Of a DNA stretch of 64,000 nucleotides, positions 1-11,600 are shown piece by piece. The stretch is taken from contig JBAJFE010000038.1 in NCBI GenBank assembly GCA_037903355.1, forward strand, positions 434,001 through 498,000, in the 5' to 3' direction. The stretch comes from Trichuris trichiura (Eukaryota; Nematoda; Enoplea; Trichinellida; Trichuridae). A program made the position numbers and the translations under genes. The notes beneath the pieces were generated by a model. It made no database searches and had not been told where the DNA came from. It saw only the letters and a program-made list of their open reading frames with translations. Every line of letters starts with the position of its first letter. Position 1 is the first letter of the stretch.

Positions 1-11
1 AACGTAAGTAC

Positions 12-483
12 TTGGAAAGATATGTTAAGGAAAGCGGAGACGCGCAGCAAAAAAGGAGGAGAACTTCCCTCGAACAAGTTAGTGAAGCAGCGTTAAGTTG
101 GTTTAAGCAAATTAGAGCAGCTAATGCACGGATCTCTGACCCAATGATTCAGAAAGTTGCTAGAAGATTCGCCGTGGAATTCTGGTTGACACGTTTCCGA
201 GTGTCAAACGGTTGGTTCGAGAAGTTCAAGCTCCTTCATTTCTCAGAAAGTCTTATGCGGCGAATCTAGCGAAGTTCCCGTGGAGGTCTTGAAAGATTTC
301 ATCGCGAAGTCTCGTTATTTCGCCAGTGGCTTCAAGGAAGAGGGCATTTTTAATGCTGAAAAATGCTCAAAGATGCTCAGCGGGGTAGCTAGCGCGAAGG
401 CTGCCCTTACCGCTTATGTTTGTAGCAAGAGCAAGCAGCAGACTAGAATTGACGTCTTTTTCAGAAAGCATCCTAGCCCTTGA
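12..483 (+). pseudogene. Broken pogo/Tigger-type transposase (CENP-B HTH plus C-terminal tail)
   Basis: Seen: positions 12-269 encode a basic stretch (KRRRTSLEQVSEAALSWFKQ) and a second helix block containing FRVSNGWFEKFK, the layout of the CENP-B/Tc5-type DNA-binding domains of pogo/Tigger transposases. After a frame change near 250-280, the reading continues at 280-483 with EVPVEVLKDF and IFNAEKCSKML, which lines up with the start of the DDE catalytic domain (family consensus NADET; here the first acidic residue sits in NAEKC). It then jumps directly to a C-terminal tail ending QQTRIDVFF. Most of the catalytic domain is therefore deleted and a frameshift is present, so the copy is dead. The tail matches the PCNA-interaction (PIP) box pattern Q-x-x-I-x-x-F-F. 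The left end lies outside the window and no right terminal repeat was found after 483. Confidence 0.75.
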
Positions 484-1698
484 AATGCCTTATGCATGAT
501 TTTAGAATGACGTTACTTTTATGCACCTCGCCATTTAGTAGGCCTCCAATAAATGCAGTGCAATAGAATAAAATGTGTACAGGTAGTAATCTATTCAGCC
601 GAGACTCTTAAACCCACGACCTCCCCATGTTGACGTCCTGTTTGCTCCAATACGATGGCCTTGGTGGGGCAAGTGCGCCCTTATCTCAAAGGTGCCACCC
701 AAGCACTCCCTTTGCGATCTACACCCCTCTTGGATTTCAAAAACTCCCTACTCACCCCCTATCGTGAGAATCACTGGTCTAAGTAGAGTTTGCAGACCGT
801 TGCAGTCAAAAGTGCGGCATAATACAATTGCACGCGTGGCGCTATTTTTTCATTTATACGTGCTCATCTGTCAACCGCATGTAGTTTTATGTTTGACAAC
901 AAAAGTTGTCTACCATCAACTTAGCTAAGTCGTTGTGTTTCAATAAGACCGTTCTTGTTTTTCATGTCTTCTTGTTCAGCCTTTCCTTACGTTGACATAT
1001 GGTTGCTATTTGTTTTCCGCTTTTTTGGTGAAGACTTTTACGCTCCTTATCTGTTACATCGGAATATTAATGAACAAGAACAGACGCCGCTGTTTGTGAA
1101 GTTGAAATGATACATTCAGATTGTTACGAGTAAAGCGCTGTGTGCTCATTGAGCTTCTGATATGATCAGCTCCTGGAGCACTTTGTTTGAATTTTAACTG
1201 CTATGACACATGTTGATTGTTTCTGGCAAAGTAGCGTTTCGTCGCACGGACTGTTGTTGCCTAGTCTTTTCTTTAGTTTCAACTTAGTTCTAGCTCAAGC
1301 GCATCGAGCAAACTTTGAGGTCCATTGATTATGTAAACGTGTTTCCGTGCATAATAAGTCTGAATTATTCTCTTCTATGGTGAATCATATGGAGCAGTAG
1401 GTAATATTCGGCCTTTCTGTCTTTTGTGTCTTGCGCAAAAGTATTACAGCAGTAAGAATAACACGAAATGCTTATGCGTTTGGTGCTCAGTTGTAGACTG
1501 CAGACGCAATTTTAATTGAAGTGAAGGGTCGCAGTGTCATCATTACATGTCAAGTGAATCTCAAGAAGGAAATTTTAACTTATCTAACGTTAGCTGTTCT
1601 TCATATTTGTTTTTCATGACATTCGTTTTGCTGAACTGCTTTCATCTGCTTGGCATACAATTGTGGACTTTTGCCTACGCTTTTGTACTTCTGATTTC
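484..1698. other. Intergenic, with one dispersed-repeat fragment near 600-790
   Basis: No coding sequence is supported. Positions 600-790 resemble 51072-51200: both carry a 'ggatttcaaaaa.tccc' block followed by 'gtgagaatcactggt' or 'ctgagaatcactggt', and both have an upstream 'acgatggcc' block. This suggests a diverged repeat family. The rest shows nothing recognisable. Confidence 0.4.
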
Positions 1699-2166
1699 TC
1701 AATTATCCATCTTCTTGACAGATCTGTGTCTTTTGATGCTATGGCCACCGACATACTGGAGAGACAAAATTCTGCGCGCGGTCAGACTCGGTGTCTTCAA
1801 TTCTTTTAGCCAAATCTTCATTGGCAATTCCAATTCCTGTCCACTTGGTACTTCAGCGAAGAATACGCAAGCAGTATCTTCCGAGACAAGCAGCCGCTTT
1901 CCTCGTAGGGGCAAAATTTTAATTTGTACTAAGATAAAATGGCCAACCGGTAGAATACCGAATGTTGGTTTGGCGACCACGTTTCGCCATCGCGGCACGC
2001 GAACCATGAATGCAATGCGTACAGCAGTTGCATTATACAGGCGGATGGTGCGGCTACTGGAATGCATGTGAGACGGCGTTAATGAAATAGCGCATGGCCT
2101 GACGTCGAACTTTTCTAGTTCTGCTTTCGCCTTCTCGTATCCAGTGAATATGTTGCCACATAACAT
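1699..2166 (-). CDS. MSP (major sperm protein) domain protein
   Basis: A single open exon starts at a true ATG (2166) and encodes 155 residues. Residues ~25-125 have the immunoglobulin-like MSP/VAP pattern: CAISLTPS, then TIRLYNATAVRIAFMVRVP, then the block TFGILPVGHFILVQIKI, matching the family's 'i-L-N-x-s-x-x-r-i-a-F-k-v' and 'p-x-x-G-x-l-x-P' strands. There is no transmembrane anchor, which VAP proteins have, and the protein is close to the length of nematode sperm MSP/SSP proteins. A basic C-terminal extension (RRILSLQ to SIKRHRSVKK) follows the domain and is unusual for canonical MSPs. Family knowledge: nematode MSPs polymerise to drive amoeboid sperm and can also act as signals. A role in sperm is inferred from family only. 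An extra upstream exon cannot be excluded. Confidence 0.68.
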   Translation of the reverse strand: MLCGNIFTGYEKAKAELEKFDVRPCAISLTPSHMHSSSRTIRLYNATAVRIAFMVRVPRWRNVVAKPTFGILPVGHFILVQIKILPLRGKRLLVSEDTACVFFAEVPSGQELELPMKIWLKELKTPSLTARRILSLQYVGGHSIKRHRSVKKMDN

Positions 2167-2366
2167 TGTAGACTATTTCAGTTCATATATCATTGCAGCT
2201 AAGAAAATTTTAGTAATCGGATCGCCAAGGCTGGTTGTTCGCTGCTTGCTCCTGCAGTTTAAACTTTGCAGTAACATTTTACACAGGTATCGCACGAGTT
2301 GGGTAGGGAACTGAGTTTAAACCATTAGTTATATGCCGGTACGGCAGACCCTATGTTCGCTTCCGT
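2167..2366. other. Short intergenic gap
   Basis: This separates the MSP start codon from the 3' end of the next minus-strand gene. No motif was recognised. Confidence 0.4.
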
Positions 2367-3973
2367 CTATGGAAGTGTTTTGTCCGCAGGCTTCTGACCA
2401 ACTCTCCGAAGTACATTGCCGTGATACATGCTAAGCTGTGGCATTTGGGCAAAAATCTCGTCATTGGACCTGGCTAATGCATCACTGGCTGCCGTTGCTA
2501 CACTTCTGTAGCCTGAAAGGGCACTATCTTCGTTGACGATTTCTTCTCCTCCTTGTTCGACTATTCGTTGGTCGTCCTCGGAAAGCATTTCCATCTGCCT
2601 TTGAAGTCTGCGGAAAGAATCTTGGGTAAATAGCCTTTGACTAGGACGTCTTTGTAAAGGTTCTCCATTGGTTGATATATCCGATGCTATAAGAGAAGAC
2701 TTTGACCTGATGAATAAAAGAGGACACTATGATTAACTTCGTAGTTGGGAACGCTTAAGCAGCACTGCATTCAGAGATTTTAAAATTCTAGTCCATTGTT
2801 CGCTGGTGAAGTAGTTTTCGTATTCCGGCAGCTCGCTGAGCCTTTTCAAATCTTCATACGTATAAGCGTTCAGAAGCTGTTGTTGGAATGCAGAATCCTG
2901 TGTAATCAATCGTTCGAGTCGGTCTGCTTCTGTCGTCGTCAGCTTTACGCTGTCCAAGTGGGCGTACGTACTTTGACGCACTTCTGTCAGATACTCTTCT
3001 AAAAGGACCGAATAGCCGACTGACGACAACGGTCGCCTTCTGTACTGAAATTCTTGATTAGCACTGATTGCTCGATCGCTGATTAAAAATTCATTTGGCC
3101 TGGCGTAAATTTCAGAAACGGAGCGTGCATAATTGGTAATGTCCTGTGGGTACTCTTCCTTCGCAGTCAGAAAGCTGCCCTTTCGCTTCTTGCGGGAGTC
3201 AATTACAGAATACAGGGCAGACAGTTTTGACGCTAATTTACTGCTTTTTCGGCTTGCCCAAGCTCCCACACCCACTTTTGAAACGCTTGTGGGCTGCTGC
3301 TCCCTAGGATAAGCACGCAGATACTAATTTCAGCTCATTAGTTTTCATACCTAGAAGCCAAGCCGTCGATTGTTGTGGCAGTTTCCGTCCTACGCAGAAG
3401 TGTGCTTTCTCTTACTGAAGGTGTTGACCTGACGCTTCCTGTCGAGGTTGCACCATGCACAGAGCCATTGGTGCTCATTGACAGCATGTATTCATGTGAT
3501 ATTAGGGCTGGCGGTAGAGGATGCGACACTTCTCTGGAGGTAGAGGGTGCCCACCATACTGGGCTCGCGGCTCCTTTGCGGTATCCATCTATTCCTTCAG
3601 ATATTGCGCCGCCAACTGTGGCGCTAGCAGAAGTCGCTTCTGCGCTTTGCAGTGCAGCAGACTTGGATTCCTTAAGTCTCTTTTGTCGACGTTTAAAGCA
3701 GTAGTAGAAGCAAGCGTACAGCGCGCACAATCCAATAAGCAGTAATGATATACCCGTAATTAGATAGATCTGTGAGGACGAGGGAGTAATGCCAGTTCTC
3801 ATAGTTACATCAAAAGGCGTCCTTTCTGTAAGGAAACTAAAAATAATTTCTTGAGCATTAGCTCTTTGCACCCAATCGTTAATTCTTACGGAAGAATTGA
3901 CTGGCGCTCTTTGGACGGTGGAGAAGGTACAAGTGGCATTTGCACCTGAGGGAACCCGTAAGTGCACCTGGCC
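2367..3973 (-). CDS. Single-pass membrane protein with long cytoplasmic tail (5' exons unresolved)
   Basis: Three exons are joined by phase-consistent short introns: 3973-3351, intron 3350-3304 (47 bp, AG|GTATGA to TAG), 3303-2738, intron 2737-2687 (51 bp, GTTAAT to TCTCTTATAG), and 2686-2367 ending in TAA or equivalent. The encoded piece starts with an extracellular segment carrying N-glycosylation sequons (NAT, NSS) and one cysteine. A ~22-residue hydrophobic span (IYLITGISLLLIGLCALYAC) and a basic stop-transfer FKRRQKRLK follow. The cytoplasmic tail exceeds 350 residues, is Ser/Thr-rich and then helical and charged (LTTTEADRLERLI; EDLKRLSELPEYENYF). I do not recognise the tail. The ZP-N exon at 6786-6535 is on the same strand upstream and could be its ectodomain, but the connecting exons were not found. 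The stretch upstream of 3974 is stopped in frame, so the acceptor is at about 3974 or 3968. Confidence 0.6.
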
Positions 3974-6534
3974 CTCAGGAAGTCATCTCCGTCCAGAATT
4001 AAGAATGGAGATTTTTTTATGCCAATCATAGCTTCGAAAGTGTTTGGAAGTATCTAAAATACGAGCAGTATTGATGAAGAGAGATTGCGAAGGAGAAAGA
4101 ATATTTTAAATTTAAATCGACATTATTACTCTTGTTGTTATTTTTAATTATTAGGATGACGCGTAAATTTTTATGCTTGATCCGAAAGAATTCTTTTGTT
4201 TTATAAAATGCAATATTGCTGGAAGTTTGAAGGTATCGTTTTGAAAATTTTAATGGCCGTCTCTTGGCTTTCCACGTAATTATCTCTGCATATCGAGGAG
4301 TCAAAAACTGACGTTTCCAACAGTTTGAAAGTAACTTTTTGGTAAGACGAGTTTTCTCCTTCAGCTATCTTAATTAGTCTTCGAAAATTTCTTTTTGGTT
4401 AAATACTACTGTGGAATAGCACAAACTAAGTTTCAACTTTCTCACTTTGTCTTAACGATGTGAGCTAATTCGCGCGTATAACAGGTTGTGCACATGAGCA
4501 CGTCATGCATACAATTGCCACTTCCAAAAATGGCGACGGAGCAAATTCAGGTTGACGTGTTCATAGATTATTAATTTAGGTACAACATTTTCGCTGGCGA
4601 ACTCCCGTTCAGTTTCCTGGGTTGGAAATTACGGTTAGCAAAAAACGGTTACCTCTAGCGTTTAAATACAGGCGGTCCCAGATTTATCGATGTTCCGACT
4701 TACAGTAGCTTGTCTAGCAGAACTCATTTGCTTCAAACTTTGTATTTTGTTATTTATATGCACGTATATATGGGAGGTAGCTATTGAGAGAGATTTGCGA
4801 AAGCTGACTGCCAAGTTCAAGCGCTTTCGCTAGTTACAAAGAAATGAACAGAGGAGTATGGAAGTGTATAGAAACAAAACGTGGTGCCTTCCTAATTCGG
4901 CCTACTCCTGGCACGCTATCAATCATCAAGAAGTGCTTTCTACCACCTATCACTGAGTCAAACAGGGAAAGAAATTCATCCAGTTATCGCTATGCCATTA
5001 CTGTTTCCTTGCAAGTGTCAGCTGGGTATATCAAACAGGTTAGTGAGCTCTCATATGTGAATGTGCATGAATGTAGTTGGCATAGAGACTTATGTTATTG
5101 AATCCAGGACAGAATTGCTGCATTGTAAAGCAGTTTTGCACAACATGGTTTCTCTCAAATCTAAGCTAATTCAAAAGTTATATTTTGTTAAAACAGGCTG
5201 CGCCTACCTCTGACGTTCAGTCGTTTCTAATCTTCAGTATGGGTTCGTTACAGTTCATAATATTCATTTCGCCGCGAGTACCTCCCATCATGGCAGTTCG
5301 CCCTGTTTATTTTGAAACCGGTTTAAAAGTATGAAGTTCAACTTCACCTTAGCATAAGCTTAAACCTAAACTTATGTCATCGACGACATTGAACCAATGG
5401 ATGGCCAACAGAGATCAGTGGGGAAACTCACTAGCAAACCGCTGAGGTCTGGCTCATCATTGAATACATTGCTTCGGCTTTTCGACTCACGATGGTTTGA
5501 ACGTACAATGGAACGCTGGGGCGAAGTGGATCATAATTCGGGGAACCCCAGTTTACTAATGGCACCATCTGTTAACGTTAATATAAATTTCCAATGCGGT
5601 TAAGCTGTTAAATCACTCATTTCGTAGTGAAGTCACTGGCTAAGCGAATTCCTTGTGGCAGATCGATTTACAACAAAAAAGTCTTCTTCGCTTTACAAAT
5701 TCATTGCGATTGTTAATTAGAACACTTAGTTTTTATTGAGCATTCGCGTGCCAGGATTTTTTAAAATTATGACTACTTTTCGAGAAATCGCTTATTGTTA
5801 CGCATTAGACTTTTAAAATAATTGCCTTAAAAAGAACAGGTTGAGCTTCGAAATTTGGCTTTTATCAAATTCCTTTAGTTTGGAGTAGATAAAGTGAGCT
5901 ATGGTAATTGTTTAGGGTTAATAGACAGCTAGAAAAGCTTCCACAGTCATTTTGGTAAGCCGTACGGCTAAATGCATTAAGAAACAATTACATTCCTTTC
6001 TGATCAGTCGTGGTTATGTTGTCAGTTGTGAACAAAATATTCTCCAGACGTTTTTTAACACGTCCAGCGTTAGCTTTATACCCCCATCGTTATCAGTTAG
6101 AGTGACCTCCAGAATCAAATTCATTGCTGATGATCAAAGTAGTGTACTCTGAAACTTCTGTTCTTGTTTAAAACTTTCTGCTTTCCGTAAATGCTGCCCA
6201 TTTTTAAAGGCGGCTCTAAAAAATCGAAGCTGACCGACAAGTAGTCAACATTTGCTCTTCCTAGGCTTCAGTTCATTGACACTTGCATGTAAAAAGATTT
6301 TCTTTTTTGTTTATTTAGAGAATATGTTGTTTACAGCTATTAATGTAACCTTAGCATTATCATGAACAGTCTAGATATTAACATTTTAATTTGCTGTCAA
6401 GTTTCCTTCTGTTAAGGAGAAAGAAGTGCTATTTTAGTCATAAAAATGTAATCTGAGTTCTAAGAGTCAAGGAATTTAAATAGAACAAAGCTGTACAAAC
6501 AACCTAAACAACAAATCGTATGACGGGTATTTAC
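3974..6534. other. Probable large intron or intergenic region between the ZP-N and membrane-protein exons
   Basis: No exon could be supported. Several 60-90 codon ORFs occur on both strands without family resemblance. If the ZP-N exon and the transmembrane exons are one gene, the missing ZP-C half would have to lie here. Confidence 0.3.
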
Positions 6535-6786
6535 CTTTACCGTTCCACACTGACTGCCATGCAGTGGTACCTCAATGAGATATTCGAGCGAACCATCTCC
6601 TTTAATCCGGCATTCAGGACGGCTACCATCTCCGACGACAATCCAGTTGGTGAACCATGGTGTCATGGATGAATTAAAACGTATATGAATGGCCATCATC
6701 CGCGGCTGACAATCCAGGCGTACTGAAAAGTTTTTGATGGAATAGTTGAACATAGAACTCCTATTCATTACCGTGTATACGCCTGC
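6535..6786 (-). CDS. Exon encoding a ZP-N (zona pellucida) half-domain, partial gene
   Basis: The exon reads (from a likely acceptor 'ccaacag' near 6787) through NFSVRLDCQPRMMAIHIRF, then VVGDGSRPECRIKGDG, then VPLHGSQCGTVK, and ends at a clean donor AAG|GTAAAT at 6535/6534. This is the ZP-N signature: a first cysteine before an 'm-x-v-x-i' strand, G-D-G-x-x-P-E-C-R, and a closing C-G-T. ZP proteins are extracellular or membrane-anchored proteins that polymerise into apical matrix; nematode examples include cuticlins and DYF-7. An ATG lies at 6798 but is immediately preceded by an in-frame TAA and gives no signal peptide, so this is unlikely to be the true first exon. The downstream partner is possibly the membrane exons at 2367-3973 (inference). 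Confidence 0.62.
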
Positions 6787-6798
6787 TGTTGGATACAT

Positions 6799-8349
6799 TT
6801 ACGTAACCTGCATGTTCTTCCTGGTCACATGTGCCGATGAGGATTAATGTCTATAATTTGTGCAAGACGTACAATCAAATTTTAAGCGCAAGGAAACAAT
6901 ACCGGTAGGAGAATGGAAGAATAAAATATAAAACGGTGTAGGAGCATGCTCTCTGAATTCCGCAGCTCGCTTCAGATTTGCAGTTAGAGGGACGCGCTGT
7001 CGACCCACTAACCGTGCGATTTCAAAAAGGCAGGGCGATTACAACTTTTCAACGCTTTAAGCGATCCGTGTCCATTCGACGGTCCATCGGTTGAAATGAC
7101 TAGTTCAGATCAGCGGCAACCATTCCTTGTTGAAATACGGTTCCTTTTTGTCCATTGGCAGAGTTGAAAAGGCGAGCAGTGAATTCCGGTCGACTCGCGT
7201 CCTTGTTCACGCGCGCTTGTCCATTGCGTTGCTACAAAAGATATCCGCTATAAAGCGGACAACTCAATGAAAACAATGTATTAATTGCTCCCGTGCGGCA
7301 GGGTAGTCCTTTCGTGCGACGGAACGAGAGTAAGCGTAAATCGTCAAGACGGAGCTAATGGACGCCCTGGTGACACACTATACGGGGATAGTCAACTAGT
7401 AGACACAAAGAAAATGGGTCAGCAAAACATACGACAAGAGCTCTTACGCTTATGTCGTTTTGGCGTCGCAATATTTGCATAAAATAATTTACCATCCACT
7501 TGATGTGACCAAGGCGATAACTTAATCACTGCTAACAAGCAGTTTCATCTAGTGATAGGATTTGCGACGGAAACATTCGGTTAGCAATAATTCTTCTACT
7601 AGCAACAGAATGTCTTCCGGCAACGGATTAAAGATTTTACAGTTGCTAAATTTGTTTAAAAATCTTCAAACACGTTATTCTGCTGAATTATTGCTCATTT
7701 ATCGGACACTTTACCGCAAGTTCCTTAATAAGAACGACTGATATGCTTATAATCACGAGCAGTTGTTCCTTGGGGGTTATTAGTAGCTGAAAGTTCGTCA
7801 CTGCAAACAATCTTGGTAATAAATCGCTCTTTACCTTCTCCTAACGAATAAATTCAAAGCCATGTACTGAGCATAAAGGGACTGGCAGCAAGCGCTTCAA
7901 ACGCTAGTTTACGTAGTGACAGCGCCCTCAACAGGGAACGTAGAAGTACGCCTATCAGTCAGGCTTGAATACAATAGCGGTGTCCTATATTCGAAGCGAA
8001 GCACTCTGGTTTCTCATTTTGACAAGTGACCTGCGCATCTCCGGTCCAACAGGAAGGTAAGCAACAAGGTGAAAAGTAGTCATCGAATAGTCACTTTGCC
8101 AGGTGACTTCTGGCATCATCATGCAGCGGCAGAATTGTTTGCTTTTGCAGTTTGAGAACTAAAAGGGCAGTATGACCCTTCAATTCTTTGACAGCGCCTG
8201 CCACGTGAGGGGCGTGAAACTTGTGCTAACGTTCGAGAGTCGTTCATTTTTCAAAATGACCGATAAGTGGACAGTCAGACGTTCTCGTTGGACGGCACTC
8301 CGAGTTGTCTTGTTCTCACTTGAAGATTACCTCAGGAAAAGTAGTGATA
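6799..8349. other. Intergenic, nothing recognised
   Basis: A 65-codon ORF at 7285-7482 and other short ORFs show no family signature. The 5' exon or exons of the ZP-N gene could be here but were not identified. Confidence 0.3.
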
Positions 8350-8627
8350 TGCACAACAGTTGCGCTGTAATTGGATGCATTCTAAAGCGACGGGGCAGCG
8401 AAATGGTTAGTTGGTAGCGTATACTGCTGCACACAGTTTTCGACTGTAAACGGATAAATGTAGGAAAGATTTACCGCATTTCAGCTGCGTTGAAAAAGTG
8501 CAACTGGTCAGAAGAAGCAGCGCGCAAATCAATAGTTCGTGTAAGTGCATAAGCATCATTTTCAGATACTCTTAGCTATCTAGTTTTTTAGAACCACTTT
8601 GACTTGACAGCTGGTTTCTTATTTTAG
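8350..8627 (+). pseudogene. THAP-type zinc-finger-like exons, incomplete
   Basis: Exon 1 starts at ATG 8350 and reads MHNSCAVIGCILKRRGSEMV up to 8409. A 54 bp intron (8410-8463, GTTGGT to GTAG) joins it in phase to an exon at 8464-8540, reading KIYRISAALKKCNWSEEAAR then KSIVR and ending at a strong GTAAGT donor. The pattern C-x4-C near the N-terminus, then Y-R-I, then a Trp and I-V-R follows the THAP domain (DNA-binding, C2CH zinc). The next in-phase piece after an acceptor at 8591 reads NHFDLTAGFLF and stops at 8627. It keeps the HF of the family's C-x2-H-F but not the third zinc cysteine. Either a further exon is missed or this is a decayed THAP copy. THAP domains occur in host genes and in P-element transposases. 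Confidence 0.42.
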
Positions 8628-11600
8628 CAATCAGCAAATGATGTTTTCTCTTTTTTAATTTCAACGCAAACATTCTTTTTACTTTTCTCCGGAAACGAGA
8701 AGCAATCTTAGGAAAAGCTAGTATTGCAACTGGTTTAACATTTTACGTAATCTTTTTTAAAATGTGGAATTAGGATTGTCCTCTTGACTAGCTAAATGAA
8801 GCGTCAAGCCTAAGTTTCATGAATTGGAGCATTAGTAGTTACATAGTCACTCTTACTCACTGGGATTGTTAGTCTTCCGCATTTTTACACGGCTTTGGTT
8901 TTCAGAAGCCCTTTTTTTCGCATTGCTAAACTTAAAATCCTGTTGAAGCATCTTTCCATGGTCATTAATAGTTTTCTTGCTCTACTTTCCGCCTTTTCCG
9001 AGTTGTATTCATTCCAAGTTTTTTACTTTTGTGTTCTCTTCAATTTTTTGAAGGCATCGTTCGATCCGAGTTCAAATTCCTTGAGTTATGTTGTCCGTGT
9101 TTATCGTGTAGCAGCATAAATGCTCTAGACTTGGCCGTCCGCCAATGCTTTAGCCACCTTTTCAAGCATCGCTTTATGTTACTTCTCATTCACAAAAATA
9201 AAGCATTTAGTTTTTCCTCCAAGCTAAGCCCATGAAATTGGCCTTTCTAATCATTTCTTGCACCAGCCCGCTATACTCTTTCATGGTAGATCCAAGATAA
9301 GTCAACCTATATTTGAAACACACTGACAAATCGAGAAGAATAGTTTCCAGAAAAACTGGCTCCTGCAACAGACGCCTATGTTTCACGCTACATCGTTATC
9401 ATCTGACTGAAATAGTTGACCAAAGAACCTTAATATTATCCTGAGTTTCTCTATTCAGTGCTGTGACGTACTATTCAAAGGCAGTTACTCAGCAGGATTG
9501 GTATTTTTTGTTAATATTTGAAGCGATAGGATGTGTATTGCCATTAGGCAGCAAGTTTCAAGATGAAGTTATTTAGAAATGAGCTCCTAAAACGCTTATC
9601 TTATATTTTGAGCGTAAGACGTTGAGGAAGTCTTTTAACGAATTATGATTTCAAAGATTTCAAAATTCTGCCTAATTTATTATGCTTAATCAAAAACGGT
9701 AAGGTCAAATTCTTTTTTGAGTACATGTCATAGGTCCATCATGAAATTATACTTTTTTTTAACGAGAGAGGTAAGTTTTTATAACAAATCATTTAGATTG
9801 CTTGACCCCTTCTGTGCAAAAGCACGTTAAAGCGAAAGTATAAATCATCGGGACAGACAGCAGCGATTGGCATTGGACAGGAAATCAGAGCAGTTTATTA
9901 AATCCTCAATAGTAGAAAACCAGTCTGCTGCATATTCTTGGAACTTCTGCGCAAAAGATTTTGTGTCCTTTCCTTTTATTTTTATTTAAACTTTTCTGAG
10001 ATTTGGGCAGTCAGTTTGTCATATTCTTCAGCTGGATTTTGTGGGTGTTGCATCTGTACAAATGTTTCAACTAAGTAGTCACCTTTTAGCTTTTCTACTA
10101 ATACGGGGAAACACTTAGTGCAGCGTACTTTATCTTTTATTAATCCTGGCCCGCTTTTCTTTTACTTTCTTGTTTTCGCATTCGAATGTTGACAACTTGC
10201 GCCGCCTTAAACGCACCACGCGGTTTATCATTCGAATCAAATCCGTCTTCTTGTAAAAGAGGCAGAACGCCAGAGAAAGTATCCCACAAGCAGTGGACTA
10301 TGCCAGCTCAGGGCGACGGGAAAAACTTTCGTGGGTTTTGCAGTGGCTTACTAGCTGTTGCCTCAAGAAGTACGAATGCTGAAGAAAAAAGAGCGTGGCA
10401 GAGTTCATGAGAAAGAAAGAAAAGATTAAGCCTGCGCTGGATTGAGAAGCTGTCAATAAATAAACCGTTTACTGTGATCTTGTTCCATTTTTGCTGACGA
10501 TAAGACAGTAGTATCTCCGAAAGCTGCGGATTGTAAAATGTTTCTTTTACGAAAGTCAAAAGTCATCAAAAGCACATTTCGTAACGGTTAAGAAGCTACC
10601 AGTATTTAATAGACCTTGAATTCACTGTATTAGCATGTGCCACTTGCTTTGGATATTTCTCCATGTGCACGTTCAAACCATTGCGCAGTTTTATTACAAT
10701 TTTGATCAAATGGCAAACAGTTTTGAAGCACCGTCGGCTTCCTGGTCAACCAAAGCGTTTTGTCAAATTTCGTCAGTGCTTCAATTAAATTTTGTTTCTA
10801 TCTGCATGCCTATTTTAAAGGCGCAACCCTTTCACTTGAATGAAAGTATGTGGATAAATAAGGCAGCTTCCCCTGAGACTATTTGATGCGTTATCCAAAT
10901 AACAGAGAAACATTAAAAAACTGATGCGTTTGCAAATAGAAGATGACCCAAACTAAGCATTTTCCAATCAAAATAGAGAGCATAGTAGAACAGCAAAAAC
11001 CAACAGCAAGTGCCAACTAGTATCAGTGCGCACGCTGAGGACGAGACATGTTTGGTCCTGAAGGCTAAGTTATTTGCCTGCATTTTTCAATAAAATAAAC
11101 AACTTCCCTATGTAAAACAGATGTGAAGACATGCCCGCCCTTTACAAAATTGAAAATACTTAATTTATATTACTTTACGATTTGCAGATTGCTCGTCCGT
11201 GCCGGCGCAATTTTGGATAGAAGTCAGCAGCGTCATTCAAGTATTTGTCCTATTAGTTGCATTCCTTGCTGCATTCATCGGGGTAATGACTATAAATTTT
11301 TTTCAAGGGCTCGCTAAGCGCGGTTATAAACCTTAAGTATTAAAACTGAAGGTAAGATTAATGCCTGTTCGGCAACAGGAATGCCTAAGTAAATAATCTT
11401 TTGTTGTTTCAAAATTTTCAAACCCATTTTGTTTTATTAATCATGTGTACTGTAAGTTTATTCGACCACAGTTTGAACCAAGCACATCAGAGTCGTTTCA
11501 TCATTGCCGAAAAAGTTATAATTTCGCTGACTTTGTCAGTGCATATTGAATCGAACTTGTTATGTGCATCACGCCCATTCCAGGTATGCAAAAGCGACTA

